This document shows positions 1 through 9,038 of a stretch of 64,000 nucleotides of DNA, one piece after another. The notes beneath the pieces were generated by a model. The model was not told where the DNA came from. It saw only the letters and a program-made list of their open reading frames with translations, and made no database searches. Origin of the DNA: Noviherbaspirillum suwonense (GTDB taxonomy: Bacteria > Pseudomonadota > Gammaproteobacteria > Burkholderiales > Burkholderiaceae_D). The translations under genes were made by a program, and so were the position numbers. Numbering within the stretch: position 1 is the first letter of the stretch; each line of letters starts with the position of its first letter. The DNA is taken from positions 41,003 to 105,002 of the forward strand of contig NZ_FXUL01000024.1 in the NCBI RefSeq assembly GCF_900182955.1. Direction: 5' to 3'.

Positions 1-1
1 G

Positions 2-151
2 GAATCCGGTCGTGTTGTCATGGACGGCCCTGCGTTTGGGTTACGCAACAACGAAGATGTCAAGGAGTTTTATCTTGGCGTCGGCGGCGGGGAGCGTAAG
101 TCTTTCAAGGACATCAAGAGCTACAAACGTCGCAAGCGCTGGCTCGCCTGA
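2..151 (+). CDS. livF: LivF-like ABC transporter ATPase, C-terminal end only
   Basis: Forty-nine codons remain, open at the left window edge and ending in TGA at 149-151. The frame carries the LivF C-terminal pattern: a GRVVMDG strand, then EFYLG, then a basic KRRKRWLA tail. The complete LivF at 29512-30366 has the same ending (EFYLGGAEG and RRRKRWLT), so the two are clear paralogues. LivF is one of two cytoplasmic ATPases of branched-chain amino-acid-type importers, which in catabolic clusters often import organic acids. Its place just before a PaaK-like ligase suggests a second uptake-plus-activation operon continuing to the left. The identification rests on the tail alone. Confidence 0.8.
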   Translation, partial: ESGRVVMDGPAFGLRNNEDVKEFYLGVGGGERKSFKDIKSYKRRKRWLA

Positions 152-213
152 GCCCGTAGCTTGCTCACCCTGCACGCTATCCCTTAACCGATCTCACCGA
201 ACCCGCACCCGCC

Positions 214-1485
214 ATGAATGCATCGATCCTTGCCAGTTACGACAGCCTCGAAACACGCGATCCTGCGCATCGCGAGGCCGAGCAGAATACTGCGCTGCCA
301 GCACTGATCACGCACGCCCAGCGCCACAGTGTAGCGTTTGCCAAAATACTGGAGGGCGTCGATGCGACGGCCATTACCAGTCGTGAAGCACTGGCACGCC
401 TACCTGTGACACGCAAGTATGAACTGCTCGAACGTCAGCAGGCGGGGCGTGCTAAAGACCCCTTTGGTGGCTTTTCCACCGTCTGTTTCGGAAGCAGGAT
501 GCCGCGCGTATTCGCCAGCCCCGGCACGCTCTACGAACCCGAAGGTACGGGGCCTGACTATTGGCGCATGGCGCGTGCCATGTTCGCTGCGGGATTCCGC
601 CCGGGCGAACTGATCCATAACTGTTTTTCATATCACTTCGTTCCCGCCGGGGCCATGATGGAAGCCGGCGCACATGCGCTGGGCTGTACTGTATTCCCCG
701 GTGGTACAGGCAATACCGCACAGCAGGTAATCGCCATGGCCGATCTGAAGCAGTCTGCTTATATTGGCACCCCAAGTTTCCTGAAACTCATCTTAGTCAA
801 GGCGTCCGAAATGGGGATTACTCTGCCGAGCATCACAAAGGCGGTGTTTGGCGGGGAAGCTTATCCGCCCAGTCTGCACCGGTGGTACATCGAGCGCGGC
901 ATCATCGGCTACCAATTCTACGGCACGGCGGACCTGGGCTTGGTCGCCTATGAAACCGACGCGCGCGAGGGCATGGTGCTCGACGAAGGTGTAATCGTCG
1001 AAATTGTGCGGCCCGGAACGGGCGATCCAGTCCCAGCGGGCGAAGTCGGCGAACCGGTAGTGACCCCCCTGAATCTGACCTATCCGCTGATACGCTTTGG
1101 CACCGGCGATCTGTCCGCCTTTGTCCCTGGCACCTGCCCGACCGGACGCACCGGCCAACGGATCAAGGGCTGGATGGGTCGTGCCGACCAGAGCGCCAAG
1201 GTGCGCGGTATGTTCGTACACCCTTCGCAGGTGTCCGACATCATGCGGCGTTTCCCTCAGGCTCAAAAAGCCCGGTTGGTGGTCAGCGGCGAAATGGCCA
1301 ACGACCAGATTTGCCTGAAAGTCGAAGCAGACGACGCTCACGGCAATCTGCGTGTGCTGATGCAGACGGCGCTGCGCGATGTCACCAAACTACGTGGCGA
1401 AGTCGAGGTCGTGCCACTGAACAGTCTTCCTAACGACGGCAAAGTGATCGACGATACCCGCATGTTGGCGCCGACCGAAAACTGA
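214..1485 (+). CDS. PaaK-like phenylacetate-CoA ligase family protein
   Basis: 423 residues, close to the size of the PaaK family of AMP-forming aryl/acyl-CoA ligases. Family landmarks are a Gly-rich VFPGGTGN segment near residue 170, the FGGEAYP turn near 212 and the YGTADLG adenine-binding motif near 236. An RFGTGDLS motif (about 290) and a C-terminal lobe beginning near GWMGRADQSAKVRG (about 320) follow. The expected reaction is ATP-dependent thioesterification of an aromatic or alicyclic acid in the cytoplasm. It lies 62 bp after the livF tail, so it probably belonged to the same operon. No strong ribosome-binding site precedes the chosen ATG. IS debris follows directly. The substrate cannot be read from sequence. 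Confidence 0.88.
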   Translation: MNASILASYDSLETRDPAHREAEQNTALPALITHAQRHSVAFAKILEGVDATAITSREALARLPVTRKYELLERQQAGRAKDPFGGFSTVCFGSRMPRVFASPGTLYEPEGTGPDYWRMARAMFAAGFRPGELIHNCFSYHFVPAGAMMEAGAHALGCTVFPGGTGNTAQQVIAMADLKQSAYIGTPSFLKLILVKASEMGITLPSITKAVFGGEAYPPSLHRWYIERGIIGYQFYGTADLGLVAYETDAREGMVLDEGVIVEIVRPGTGDPVPAGEVGEPVVTPLNLTYPLIRFGTGDLSAFVPGTCPTGRTGQRIKGWMGRADQSAKVRGMFVHPSQVSDIMRRFPQAQKARLVVSGEMANDQICLKVEADDAHGNLRVLMQTALRDVTKLRGEVEVVPLNSLPNDGKVIDDTRMLAPTEN

Positions 1486-1494
1486 CTCACAGGG

Positions 1495-1526
1495 GATGCG
1501 GACGTTTTCTTGGACTGGTTTATGTC
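1495..1526. mobile_element. IS3 (IS150-like) right-end remnant
   Basis: The segment reads as a GC-rich tip followed by TTCTTGGACTGGTTTAT. The reverse complement of that 17-mer lies at the 3' end of the IS3 transposase gene at 11808-12509, so this is the terminal piece of a related IS3 element whose body has been lost. It directly abuts the ISL3 remnant. Confidence 0.55.
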
Positions 1527-1562
1527 GTTAATCCCAGACCGCTCTATTGAGTTTCGAGTGGG

Positions 1563-2452
1563 TTATGCGGCATGTGGGTTGATTTTTGTGAAGTCGAGTT
1601 TTCCGGCGATCAAGAAGAGCACGGTGCGCATGGTTGTAAATCGCACGAAGCCGCGGGCCTTGCGTTTGGCCGCCTGGAACAGGCCATTGATGGCTTCGAT
1701 AAAGCCATTGGTTTGGCGCGTTTGCGTCCATACGACGATGCCGTCAAAGTGATTGCGAATCATTTTTGCCACGTCCTTCATCGGCTCGACTTTGGAGCGC
1801 ATCACATTGGTACACCATTGGGCCAGCATGGCAGAGACGACATGAATCTGCTTGCGGTCGAGGATGTCGCGCAACTGCTCGCGATACAGCCAGGCGCGCG
1901 CAGTACGCTTGCTGGTGAACCGGGCCACCAGCGCATCCAGATCGCGTCGCTGCTCGACGTGCAGCTGGTTGCAGTCCTTGAGCAGCGCCCAGCGCAATCC
2001 CTTCAGATCAGGATCGGTCTTTTGTTCAAGACGGCGCATCTTGTCGAGGGCGGCCGAGGCATGCGCAATCACATGAAACTTGTCGAACGTCACGCGGGCT
2101 GCGGGCAAGTGGGTGGCCACACCCTTGATGAAGGCGGGCGACATGTCGATGCTGACCGAGGCGATCTGCTCCGGATCGGCCCCGTGCTCGCGCAAGTGCT
2201 GCGCAAACTCGGCGACGGTTTTGCTATTGCGCTCCGGAGTAACAAAAATCACGCGCCGCGCAGCCATGTCGGCCACCAGCGTCAGATAGTTGTGGCCACG
2301 CCGGGACGAGGTTTCATCAATGGCGACCGCTGATACCTGCGACAGGTCGGCTGCATCGGTCACCAGTTCCACGTAGCGCGCGCAAATCGCATGGACCCGA
2401 TGCCAGGACAGCCCAACCAGGCGCGCCACCGCGGCAAAGGGCGCCGCGTGCT
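1563..2452 (-). pseudogene. ISL3-family transposase, 5'-truncated
   Basis: The C-terminal two thirds of an ISL3 transposase, about 290 residues where the family has roughly 400-430. The frame begins without a start codon (HAAPFAAVARLVG) and carries the DDE catalytic region: AIDETSSRRGHNY, then SIDMSPAF and FDKFHVI. It ends with a NGFIEAINGLFQ segment that holds the last acidic residue. Upstream it is joined directly to the IS4 fragment near 2445-2455, so the N-terminus and left end of the element are gone. A second copy of its 3' tail lies at 19551-19622. It cannot be active alone. Confidence 0.85.
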
Positions 2453-3071
2453 GAAATTGCGGTCAGCAGTCCACAGATCCCCGGGCTGTGCCTGGCTTTG
2501 CGCCGCTTCCATTAACGAGCGTTCCTGTGCATGAGCATCCTCGCACGGCACCAGATCGACCCCCATGTCCGGGTCGAGGTCATACACCACCAGCGAATGA
2601 CCTGGCAAAGCCGCTCCCCGAAAGCCGCGCAGGGGCTTCAGACGTTTTTCGCTGGCCGGCAAATGGTTGCCATCGACAATCCTCAAGCGGTAGCCGGGTA
2701 CGATTGGTGCCGTGTCTTTCAACATGGGCGTCAATACGCCGCCCAGGCGCACCGCGCTTTGCTGCACCAATGCGCGTACCAGATGGGGCGAGGTGCGCCT
2801 GATCTTGTCATACAGCGCCTGCACCGATACCGGCAAGTCCGTGCATGCCTTGGCGGCCGCATGAACAGACGGACGCAACCCGACTGCCACCACAGACATC
2901 AGTTCCACGGTCGTGGAGAACAGCAGTTCACGCGTGTACTGCGCGCCACATTCCCGTTCGAATAGCTCATCCACCTACGCCGGCTCCAGTGCCCGCTGTA
3001 GCGCCAGTCTGGCCATCACCGTCACCGGGCTTTGTTTGACACAACGTTCCACCACTGCATCCATGATCATC
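2445..3071 (-). pseudogene. IS4-family transposase, N-terminal half with internal stop
   Basis: The frame starts at an ATG at 3071, meets an in-frame TAG at 2975-2977, then continues with VDELFEREC. It includes IVDGNHLP, the first catalytic Asp of IS4-type enzymes, and DLWTADRNFST, the second. There the homology breaks off and the ISL3 frame begins, so the C-terminal half with the catalytic Glu is missing. Both remnants lie on the minus strand and share only a few bases at the junction, which suggests a deletion or illegitimate recombination between two neighbouring elements. Confidence 0.8.
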
Positions 3072-3109
3072 GCAAACCTCCTCGGCTCGTCGGCTCATTA
3101 AATGCTTTT

Positions 3110-3420
3110 GCCCCTGCCAAGTGCCGAAATGTTGCAGACACGCTGCAAAAAAGTACCTTTAAAGCGGTGCCTCTCAAGGCCCAGAACTAGCAGGAGTTGG
3201 CCACGCTGCCCGCGCAGGCCTTCTGGCGTCAGTTTCAGCACCAGATGGGCGGCGCGCAGGCACTGACGCAAGTCCCCATCAAGAACCAGACAACCTTCAC
3301 CCAAGGCCTGCAGCAAGTCATTCAGGATTGGCAAAAATCGGTCAAGCAGGCCGTAGGCCAGGCAGATGCGGTATTGCCGTTCCAGGATATTTTCAAACAG
3401 TGGGGGGGGGGCGGTCTGGG
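3110..3420 (+). pseudogene. Unidentified coding remnant beside phaB
   Basis: One frame reads through an in-frame TAG at 3188-3190 and then gives a soluble, Gln-rich, probably helical protein (QAFWRQFQHQMGG, then a DWQKSVKQAVGQA segment and FQDIFKQWGG). I do not recognise it with certainty. Its composition and its position just before a phaB fragment make a phasin or other PHA-granule protein possible. No start codon is visible and the frame ends in a run of nine G bases at 3403-3411, so it is probably the broken 3' part of a gene. Confidence 0.35.
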
Positions 3421-3464
3421 CCTCAGCACAGGACAAGGACGCACCAGCCAAGAAAGGTGTTCGC

Positions 3465-3876
3465 AATGCCAGCTGAGCAACGCACGGCACTGGTCACAGG
3501 CGGCAGCGGCGGCCTGGGCGAAGCCATCGCCCAGGCCTTGCACGATGCTGGCCATACCGTGCTGGTCATCCATTCGCCGGGCAACGCCAGCATTGGCGCG
3601 TGGCTGGAAACCCAGGCCAGCGAAGGTTACGATTTCGTCGCCTACGGCGCGGATGTGGCCGACCATGCCCGCTGCCAGGAACTGGCTGACCGCATCCACG
3701 CAGACGGGCACCTTATCGACATCCTGGTCAACAACGCGGGCATCACGCGAGATGCCACGCTCCGCAAGCTGAGCTACGCCGATTGGGATGCCGTCCTGCG
3801 CGTCAATCTCGTTTCCATATTCAACATGACCCGGCCATTTATCGACGGCATGCTCGAATATAGCGTTCAGACGTGA
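3465..3876 (+). pseudogene. phaB: Acetoacetyl-CoA reductase (PhaB-like SDR), 3'-truncated
   Basis: The first roughly 131 residues match PhaB. The Rossmann motif TGGSGGLGEA lies near residue 10, the NNAGITRDATL signature near 88, and RVNLVSIFNMTRPFIDGML near 113. The intact family has about 246 residues. Homology stops near 3858 and the frame closes after a few unrelated codons, so the catalytic Tyr-x3-Lys is lost. PhaB reduces acetoacetyl-CoA to (R)-3-hydroxybutyryl-CoA for polyhydroxyalkanoate synthesis. The break has no recognisable IS end next to it. The roughly 135 bases to 4012 hold nothing I can identify. Confidence 0.8.
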
Positions 3877-4012
3877 AATGTCGGGAGGCCCTGTCCACCG
3901 TTGCGCTGTTCATCGTAGGTCTTCCGCCGGCAGCTATGCCTTGGCTACATTCCAAATAAATTGGTAGATACAGGGTGCTATTGCCCGCGAGCCCGTTGGT
4001 GTTTTTCTGTGT

Positions 4013-4468
4013 TCAGACACTCTTTGCCAGCCACCACGCAGCAATGCGAAATATGAGCGGCGGCAGCAAAAGCATTTGAACAACTGGGACAAGGCCGACA
4101 TCTAATCCCGGCAGAAGCGGCATGTCCACGGTATACGCCCAACGACCCAGCATATTAACGGCCATCCACTCAATGCCGATGCCGATGGAAAGTCCTGCTG
4201 CAAGCATCACAGCAAGGGCTTGGCCGTTTGGTTGCACATACCAATCAAAGCGTCTGAACGTAAGCCAGCCAACTACGAAAATCAGCCAGACCAGGATGCC
4301 ATCGCCTAATGCTGCGACGAAGCAATGCCGCCATACTGAATTCCAGTCTTCAAGACCCGCATACAGTGGCGCCTGTGCGACCTCCCAAAGGTAGTTCAGT
4401 GCGACCGCAATGATAAATAGGAGCAGAACCTGTTTTATGTAGACGCTTTGGTTGCCGAACCCTGTCAC
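4013..4468 (-). CDS. Small inner-membrane protein next to copper ATPase
   Basis: 151 residues with about four hydrophobic helices: near residues 12-28, 48-70, 84-105 and 125-148. No catalytic motif is evident and I do not recognise a named family. Its start overlaps the end of the copper ATPase gene by four bases (ATGA), so the two are translationally coupled. That suggests a role connected with metal export, although nothing in the protein (no Cys or His cluster) shows metal binding directly. Confidence 0.7.
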   Translation of the reverse strand: MTGFGNQSVYIKQVLLLFIIAVALNYLWEVAQAPLYAGLEDWNSVWRHCFVAALGDGILVWLIFVVGWLTFRRFDWYVQPNGQALAVMLAAGLSIGIGIEWMAVNMLGRWAYTVDMPLLPGLDVGLVPVVQMLLLPPLIFRIAAWWLAKSV

Positions 4469-6861
4469 TTGGACGTGCCTCGCAAACGCAGGGCATTAGT
4501 AATTACCGACACCGAACTCAGGCTCATCGCCAACGCCGCAATCATGGGCGAGAGCAGTTGACCAGTGAACGGGTACAGCACGCCAGCCGCCAGCGGAATG
4601 CCCAATGCGTTGTAGATGAACGCGAAGGCAAGGTTCTGCCGCATGTTTCGCACCGTTTCAGTGGACAAGACTCTAGCTCTTGCAATTGCCCGCAAGTCGC
4701 CCTTTACCAAGGTGATATGAGCGCTGTTGATAGCGACGTCGGTCCCTGTCCCCATTGCTATTCCTACATCAGCTCTCGCTAGCGCCGGCGAATCGTTGAT
4801 TCCGTCTCCCACCATTGCTACTTTTTTACCTTGGCCTTGGAGCTTTTCAACCAAAAGCAGCTTGTCTTGAGGTTTTACCTCGCCATAGACCTCGCTGATG
4901 CCAAGCTTGCGGCCTACCGACTGCGCGGTCGTCAAGCCGTCACCGGTCGCCATGATGATGTTCAAGCCGTCCTTCCTCAACGTCTCAAGTGCCTCTGGCG
5001 TGCTCGCTTTTATCGGGTCGGATACCGCAAGGAGCCCAGCCAGGCGGCCGTCCGATGCCAGGTACATGACGCTGGCGCCTTGTCCCCGCAGTGCTTCAGC
5101 CTGGTCTGCAAGACTGTGCCAGTCCACTTTTTCCGTGTCCATCAGCGCGGTGTTGCCTATGGCGATACGCCGGCCGGCCACGATGCCGCGCACGCCGATG
5201 CCGCTGGACGACTCGAATGCCTCCGGCTTATCCAGGGTCAGTCCGCGCTTGTGCGCTTCCGCAACGATGGCATGGGCGAGAGGATGCTCGCTTCCCTGGT
5301 CGATGCTGGCTGCAACCTGCAGCACGTCGTGCTCCGTAAAGCCCGGCGCCGCTACCACGCTGTCGAAAGCCGGCTTGCCTTCGGTCAGGGTTCCCGTCTT
5401 GTCGACGATCAGGGTGTCGATTTTCCTCATGTCTTCGATTGCGGCTGCATTCCTGAACAGAATGCCTTGCGTGGCTGCGCGGCCGGTGGCAGCCATGATG
5501 GACATCGGGGTAGCGAGACCCAGAGCGCAAGGGCAGGCAATGATGAGGACGGCGACCGCATTCACGAAGCCGTACACCCAGCTTGGTTCTGGGCCGAACA
5601 AACCCCATCCGATCAACGTCAGCAACGCAATGCTCACCACGGCGGCCACGAAATAGCCGGCGACAACGTCTGCCAGTCGCTGCATCGGCGCGCGCGAGCG
5701 CTGGGCGCCGGCGACCATCTGGACGATTTGGGAAAGCATGGTTTGCGAGCCGACCTTGTCTGCCCGCATTATCAGGCTGCCGCTGGTATTGATCGTCGCC
5801 CCAATAAGCTTGTCGCCCGGGCGTTTGGTCACTGGTATCGGCTCCCCGGTGAGCATGGATTCGTCCAGAGCGCTTTCGCCTTCCAGTACGGCACCATCCA
5901 CCGGGACTTTTTCGCCAGGGCGAACGCGCAGGGCGTCTCCGATATGGACATGGGTAAGCGGTATGTCTTCCTCGATGCCATCCTGCCTGATTCTGCGGGC
6001 CGTCTTCGGCGCCAGGCCCAGCAGCGCCTTGATGGCAGAGGAAGTCTGCGAGCGGGCCCGCAGCTCCATTATTTGCCCCAGCAGCGTGAGGGAAACGATG
6101 ACCGCGGCCGCCTCGTAATAGACGCCTACACGGCCGCCATGGCTGGCAAAGGCCGCCGGAAACAAGCCGGGCGCGACAGTGGCAACGAGGCTGTAACCGT
6201 AGGCCGCAGCCACGCCGGACCCGATGAGTGTCCACATATTGGGACTGCGGTTGGCGATTGACCGGGCCCATCGCACGAAGAAAGGCCAGCCGGCCCATAA
6301 GACGACAGGGCTGCTCAAAGCGAGCTCGACCCAGTTCTGGTACGGAAGTCCATTCGGGAGCAGCAAATGGCCAAACATCGCCAGCGAAAAGACGGCAAGG
6401 GACAGGGGAAGCGTCCACCAGAAGCGGCGCCGGAAGTCGACCAGTTCGGGATTGTCTTCGTCGTCGAGCGACGGCATCAGCGGCTCCAGTGCCATGCCGC
6501 AGAGAGGGCAATTGCCAGGCTTCGATTCCTGAATCTCGGGATGCATCGGACAGGTGTAGATCGTGCCTTCCGGCGCAGCGGGCGCTGATGTGCGCTCGGC
6601 ATGCACCGGCGCCAGGTAGTTCTGAGGATGTGCCTGAAATTTGGTCATGCAGCCGGCACTGCAGAAATGATAATCGGTACCGTTGTATTCGATCGTCCGC
6701 CCAGGCTTCGCAGCAACCTGCATTCCGCATACCGGGTCGGTGAATCGTTGCTCGGGACTCGGCGCGACGGCTGTATGGCCATTCCCGGCTCCGCCATCAG
6801 CGTCATGATGCGCCGCATGTTCGTGCCCTGCGTGATGCGAGTGCTCGGTCTTGCTGTCCAT
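4465..6861 (-). CDS. copA: Cu+/Ag+-type P1B ATPase with YHS and metal-binding N-domains
   Basis: 798 residues. A His-rich start ([14 protein letters not shown]) precedes a YHS domain (DPVCGM near 42, FCSAGC near 66) and a heavy-metal-binding domain (YTCPMHPE near 101, [10 protein letters not shown] near 117). The P-type core follows: TGE actuator near 340, the CPC metal-passage motif about 440, the DKTGTLT phosphorylation site about 486, and [10 protein letters not shown] in the hinge near 684. The usual N-terminal HMA repeats are replaced by YHS plus the CPMHP domain, an arrangement common in proteobacterial copper or silver exporters. It should export monovalent copper or silver from the cytoplasm. 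No MerR-type regulator lies next to it. Confidence 0.93.
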   Translation of the reverse strand: MDSKTEHSHHAGHEHAAHHDADGGAGNGHTAVAPSPEQRFTDPVCGMQVAAKPGRTIEYNGTDYHFCSAGCMTKFQAHPQNYLAPVHAERTSAPAAPEGTIYTCPMHPEIQESKPGNCPLCGMALEPLMPSLDDEDNPELVDFRRRFWWTLPLSLAVFSLAMFGHLLLPNGLPYQNWVELALSSPVVLWAGWPFFVRWARSIANRSPNMWTLIGSGVAAAYGYSLVATVAPGLFPAAFASHGGRVGVYYEAAAVIVSLTLLGQIMELRARSQTSSAIKALLGLAPKTARRIRQDGIEEDIPLTHVHIGDALRVRPGEKVPVDGAVLEGESALDESMLTGEPIPVTKRPGDKLIGATINTSGSLIMRADKVGSQTMLSQIVQMVAGAQRSRAPMQRLADVVAGYFVAAVVSIALLTLIGWGLFGPEPSWVYGFVNAVAVLIIACPCALGLATPMSIMAATGRAATQGILFRNAAAIEDMRKIDTLIVDKTGTLTEGKPAFDSVVAAPGFTEHDVLQVAASIDQGSEHPLAHAIVAEAHKRGLTLDKPEAFESSSGIGVRGIVAGRRIAIGNTALMDTEKVDWHSLADQAEALRGQGASVMYLASDGRLAGLLAVSDPIKASTPEALETLRKDGLNIIMATGDGLTTAQSVGRKLGISEVYGEVKPQDKLLLVEKLQGQGKKVAMVGDGINDSPALARADVGIAMGTGTDVAINSAHITLVKGDLRAIARARVLSTETVRNMRQNLAFAFIYNALGIPLAAGVLYPFTGQLLSPMIAALAMSLSSVSVITNALRLRGTSK

Positions 6862-6967
6862 GCCTTGCTCCTGATAAGGAAATTTTCCGGATAAGTCTGC
6901 TTGAAAACCTGCTGTGCCGAATCAGGCGGACGGATACTGCGCCCTGTTCACGCCGCAGCATTCGCCT

Positions 6968-7147
6968 TCACTGGTAGCTGGTCTCAGCGACATCTGCCCG
7001 AACAGCTTCAGGGCGCGCCGGCGTTGTCATCCGGACCGTCCTGCTCGGCAGGTCGCCCTCCACAGCGCCGTCAATTCGCCGTACCCACCTTTCTGCGATA
7101 TCGCCGCATCCGGCGCAGGACATTCCAGTTACCTGCGAGTCGTGCAT
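6968..7147 (-). CDS. CopZ-like heavy-metal-associated domain protein, divergent
   Basis: A 59-codon frame starting at CAT 7145-7147 gives a single HMA fold. The metal-binding loop is GMSCAGCGD, followed by a helix and a DLPSRTVRM strand. The two cysteines of the M-x-C-x2-C motif are intact, so copper binding is plausible. The C-terminal third does not look like the usual CopZ ending, and the N-terminal strand is short. It lies about 100 bp upstream of the copper ATPase on the same strand, the standard place for a copper chaperone. A decayed chaperone gene is the alternative. Confidence 0.6.
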   Translation of the reverse strand: MHDSQVTGMSCAGCGDIAERWVRRIDGAVEGDLPSRTVRMTTPARPEAVRADVAETSYQ

Positions 7148-7205
7148 GGCAAAGGCCTTCTCGTTTATCCAAGATTTCACTGTAGACCTTCCAGTTGCAG
7201 GAAGG

Positions 7206-8087
7206 TCAAGGCAGACGATGCGCTGTCGATTTGGCCAGGCTCCGGATAATTCCACGCCAGCCGGCGGCGCATGGTTCCGGACATGGCCATGCAGACGCCA
7301 TGCGAATCCGGGCCCTTTGGACAAACACTATTTCTCTCAACTTTCTGTATAGGACCATCAGGTCATCCGCAGCCGGAACGGTCGCCATGCCGATCAGAAT
7401 CAGTGCAAGTGGAACGGTAGACAGGTAGCCGATACTTTTGAAACCGAGGGCGCCGGATATTCCACCAGCGAAAAAGAATGTCACGAGCAGGCAAAGCGTT
7501 TTCAGGCGGCTTCGGTTTGCAAGCACTATGGGCTTTTCATCCGAGCGGTCGAAGTTCCAATAGAACAGTTTGCCCAGCTCTATCCCGATATCCGTCACGG
7601 TTCCGGTGAGATGGGTGGTGCGGATTTCCGCTTTGGATAACTTGGTAATGACGGCGTTCTGAAGCCCCATGATGAGGCATAACAGCATAACCGTCATCGG
7701 AACAAATAGTCCCGTAATGTCGGAGAGTCGCGCTCCCAGCGTGCCGAAGCAAAGCAACAATGCCGCCTCCACCAGCAAGGGCAGCGCATATTCGCTATAT
7801 AAACCGTGTCTTCGCGCGTAATTCACCATCACTGCGGTGCAGGCGGCACCGATCAGAAAAGACAGCAACGCACCGGTGCCGGCCATGGCCAAAGCAAAGC
7901 TGCCAAGCTCCAGGTTATCCGCCATGGCTGAAACGATGCCGGTCATATGGGACGTATATTGTTGGACTGCAAGGAAACCGCCCGCATTCGTGGCACCCGC
8001 TACAAATGCCAGGGCAAAGCTCAAATGCCGGTTGGCGCCGCTGGTGCGGTGACGACCTGTCAGCCTTCTGCCATAGTGAATCGGCAT
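7206..8087 (-). CDS. DUF1275 (YoaK-like) membrane protein
   Basis: 293 residues with six or seven hydrophobic segments. The family pattern is AGATNAGGFLAV near residue 30, then YTSHMTGIVSAMADNL, and later a GLQNAVITKL segment and THLTGTVTDIG, which are DUF1275 hallmarks. The molecular function of this family is not established. The last 50 residues (after FVQRARIRM) are basic and unlike the family, which suggests that the true 3' end was lost and the frame now runs into the chaperone's upstream region. It is transcribed away from the stress-protein gene. Confidence 0.82.
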   Translation of the reverse strand: MPIHYGRRLTGRHRTSGANRHLSFALAFVAGATNAGGFLAVQQYTSHMTGIVSAMADNLELGSFALAMAGTGALLSFLIGAACTAVMVNYARRHGLYSEYALPLLVEAALLLCFGTLGARLSDITGLFVPMTVMLLCLIMGLQNAVITKLSKAEIRTTHLTGTVTDIGIELGKLFYWNFDRSDEKPIVLANRSRLKTLCLLVTFFFAGGISGALGFKSIGYLSTVPLALILIGMATVPAADDLMVLYRKLREIVFVQRARIRMASAWPCPEPCAAGWRGIIRSLAKSTAHRLP

Positions 8088-8387
8088 GGAAATGGCTCGG
8101 CTTGGGCACGCGAGGGATTCTGCAATAGTCCATCTTACTGCAAGTATCGATCGTGTCGTTTCGCAAAAGCTTCACCAGGTTTCCCGGCTTGAAGGCGGCC
8201 GCGATTCGTCCGGCAAGCTGTACCGGAACCCAGGCTGTTCTCGATGGGTCGGACAGCCAGTCACTCTTTTCCCTCTGGCTGGGCGACTTTGCTGTACCCT
8301 AGCATTGACCTCTGCATCGCCATGCACCGATGACGCTGCGCATGCCAGCCATGCGCATATCAACATCACCACCTCAAAGAGGCTCGA
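8088..8387. other. Divergent intergenic region
   Basis: Three hundred bases between the DUF1275 gene (leftward) and the universal stress protein gene (rightward). Promoters for both are expected here, but no convincing -35/-10 pair, operator or RNA gene is visible. A GAGGCTCGA stretch precedes the stress-protein ATG and could serve as its ribosome-binding site. Confidence 0.5.
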
Positions 8388-8813
8388 ATGAACATACTAC
8401 TCGCAGCAGATGGCTCGGAATTTACAAGCAAGGCAGCCGAATATGTGGCCGCGCATCCGGAGTGGCATCAAAACGGCGCACAACTGCATATTTTCCACGT
8501 CGAGCCGGGGGTGACGTCCAACCGCGCCAGGGCTGTACTCAGCTCCGATGCCGTCGACAATTACTACAAAGAGGAATCCCGGGCAGCACTGGCACCGGCG
8601 GAAAATATCCTGCGTGAAAAAAACATTCCTTTCCAATCCTCGTACGTGGTCGGCGATATAGCCGAACGGATCCGGGACTATGTGGAAAAAAACGGCATCG
8701 ACATGATCGTCATGGGGTCCCATGGAAGCGGCGCGATTCGTAATCTGGTCATGGGATCGATCGCTACCAAAGTACTTGCCGTCACCACGGTGCCGGTCCT
8801 GATCGTGCGTTAG
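8388..8813 (+). CDS. Universal stress protein, UspA family
   Basis: 141 residues, a single Usp domain. It starts with the MNILLAADGSE strand and loop. It ends with the ATP-binding pattern G-x2-G-x9-G-S, visible as GSHGSGAIRNLVMGS followed by VPVLIV. Proteins of this ATP-binding class act as dimers in stress and metabolic arrest, and their direct targets are usually unknown. It lies between metal ATPase genes and has its own ribosome-binding region, so it may be a single-gene unit. No frameshift or truncation is seen. Confidence 0.92.
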   Translation: MNILLAADGSEFTSKAAEYVAAHPEWHQNGAQLHIFHVEPGVTSNRARAVLSSDAVDNYYKEESRAALAPAENILREKNIPFQSSYVVGDIAERIRDYVEKNGIDMIVMGSHGSGAIRNLVMGSIATKVLAVTTVPVLIVR

Positions 8814-9038
8814 GCGATTGTCCTTCTGCTGCCCCGACGAAGTACCTGGCTCGACACATGCCCGGGGCAAACGGTCGCTGACCATATCGAATGCGTGACG
8901 GCGCACCCGGCGCTGCCTGTAAAGGCATAAAAGCCGGCCGGCTACCCGTCATCTAAGCCGCGCAGTCACAATCGTCATCCATTCGACTGCAATTCATGAC
9001 CTGCACGCTTCATATGCAGCATCACCCGGGAGCAAGAC

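Noticed and set aside
4831..6261. Open plus-strand frame of 476 codons
   Set aside because: Antisense to the copper ATPase, whose motifs are complete on the minus strand.
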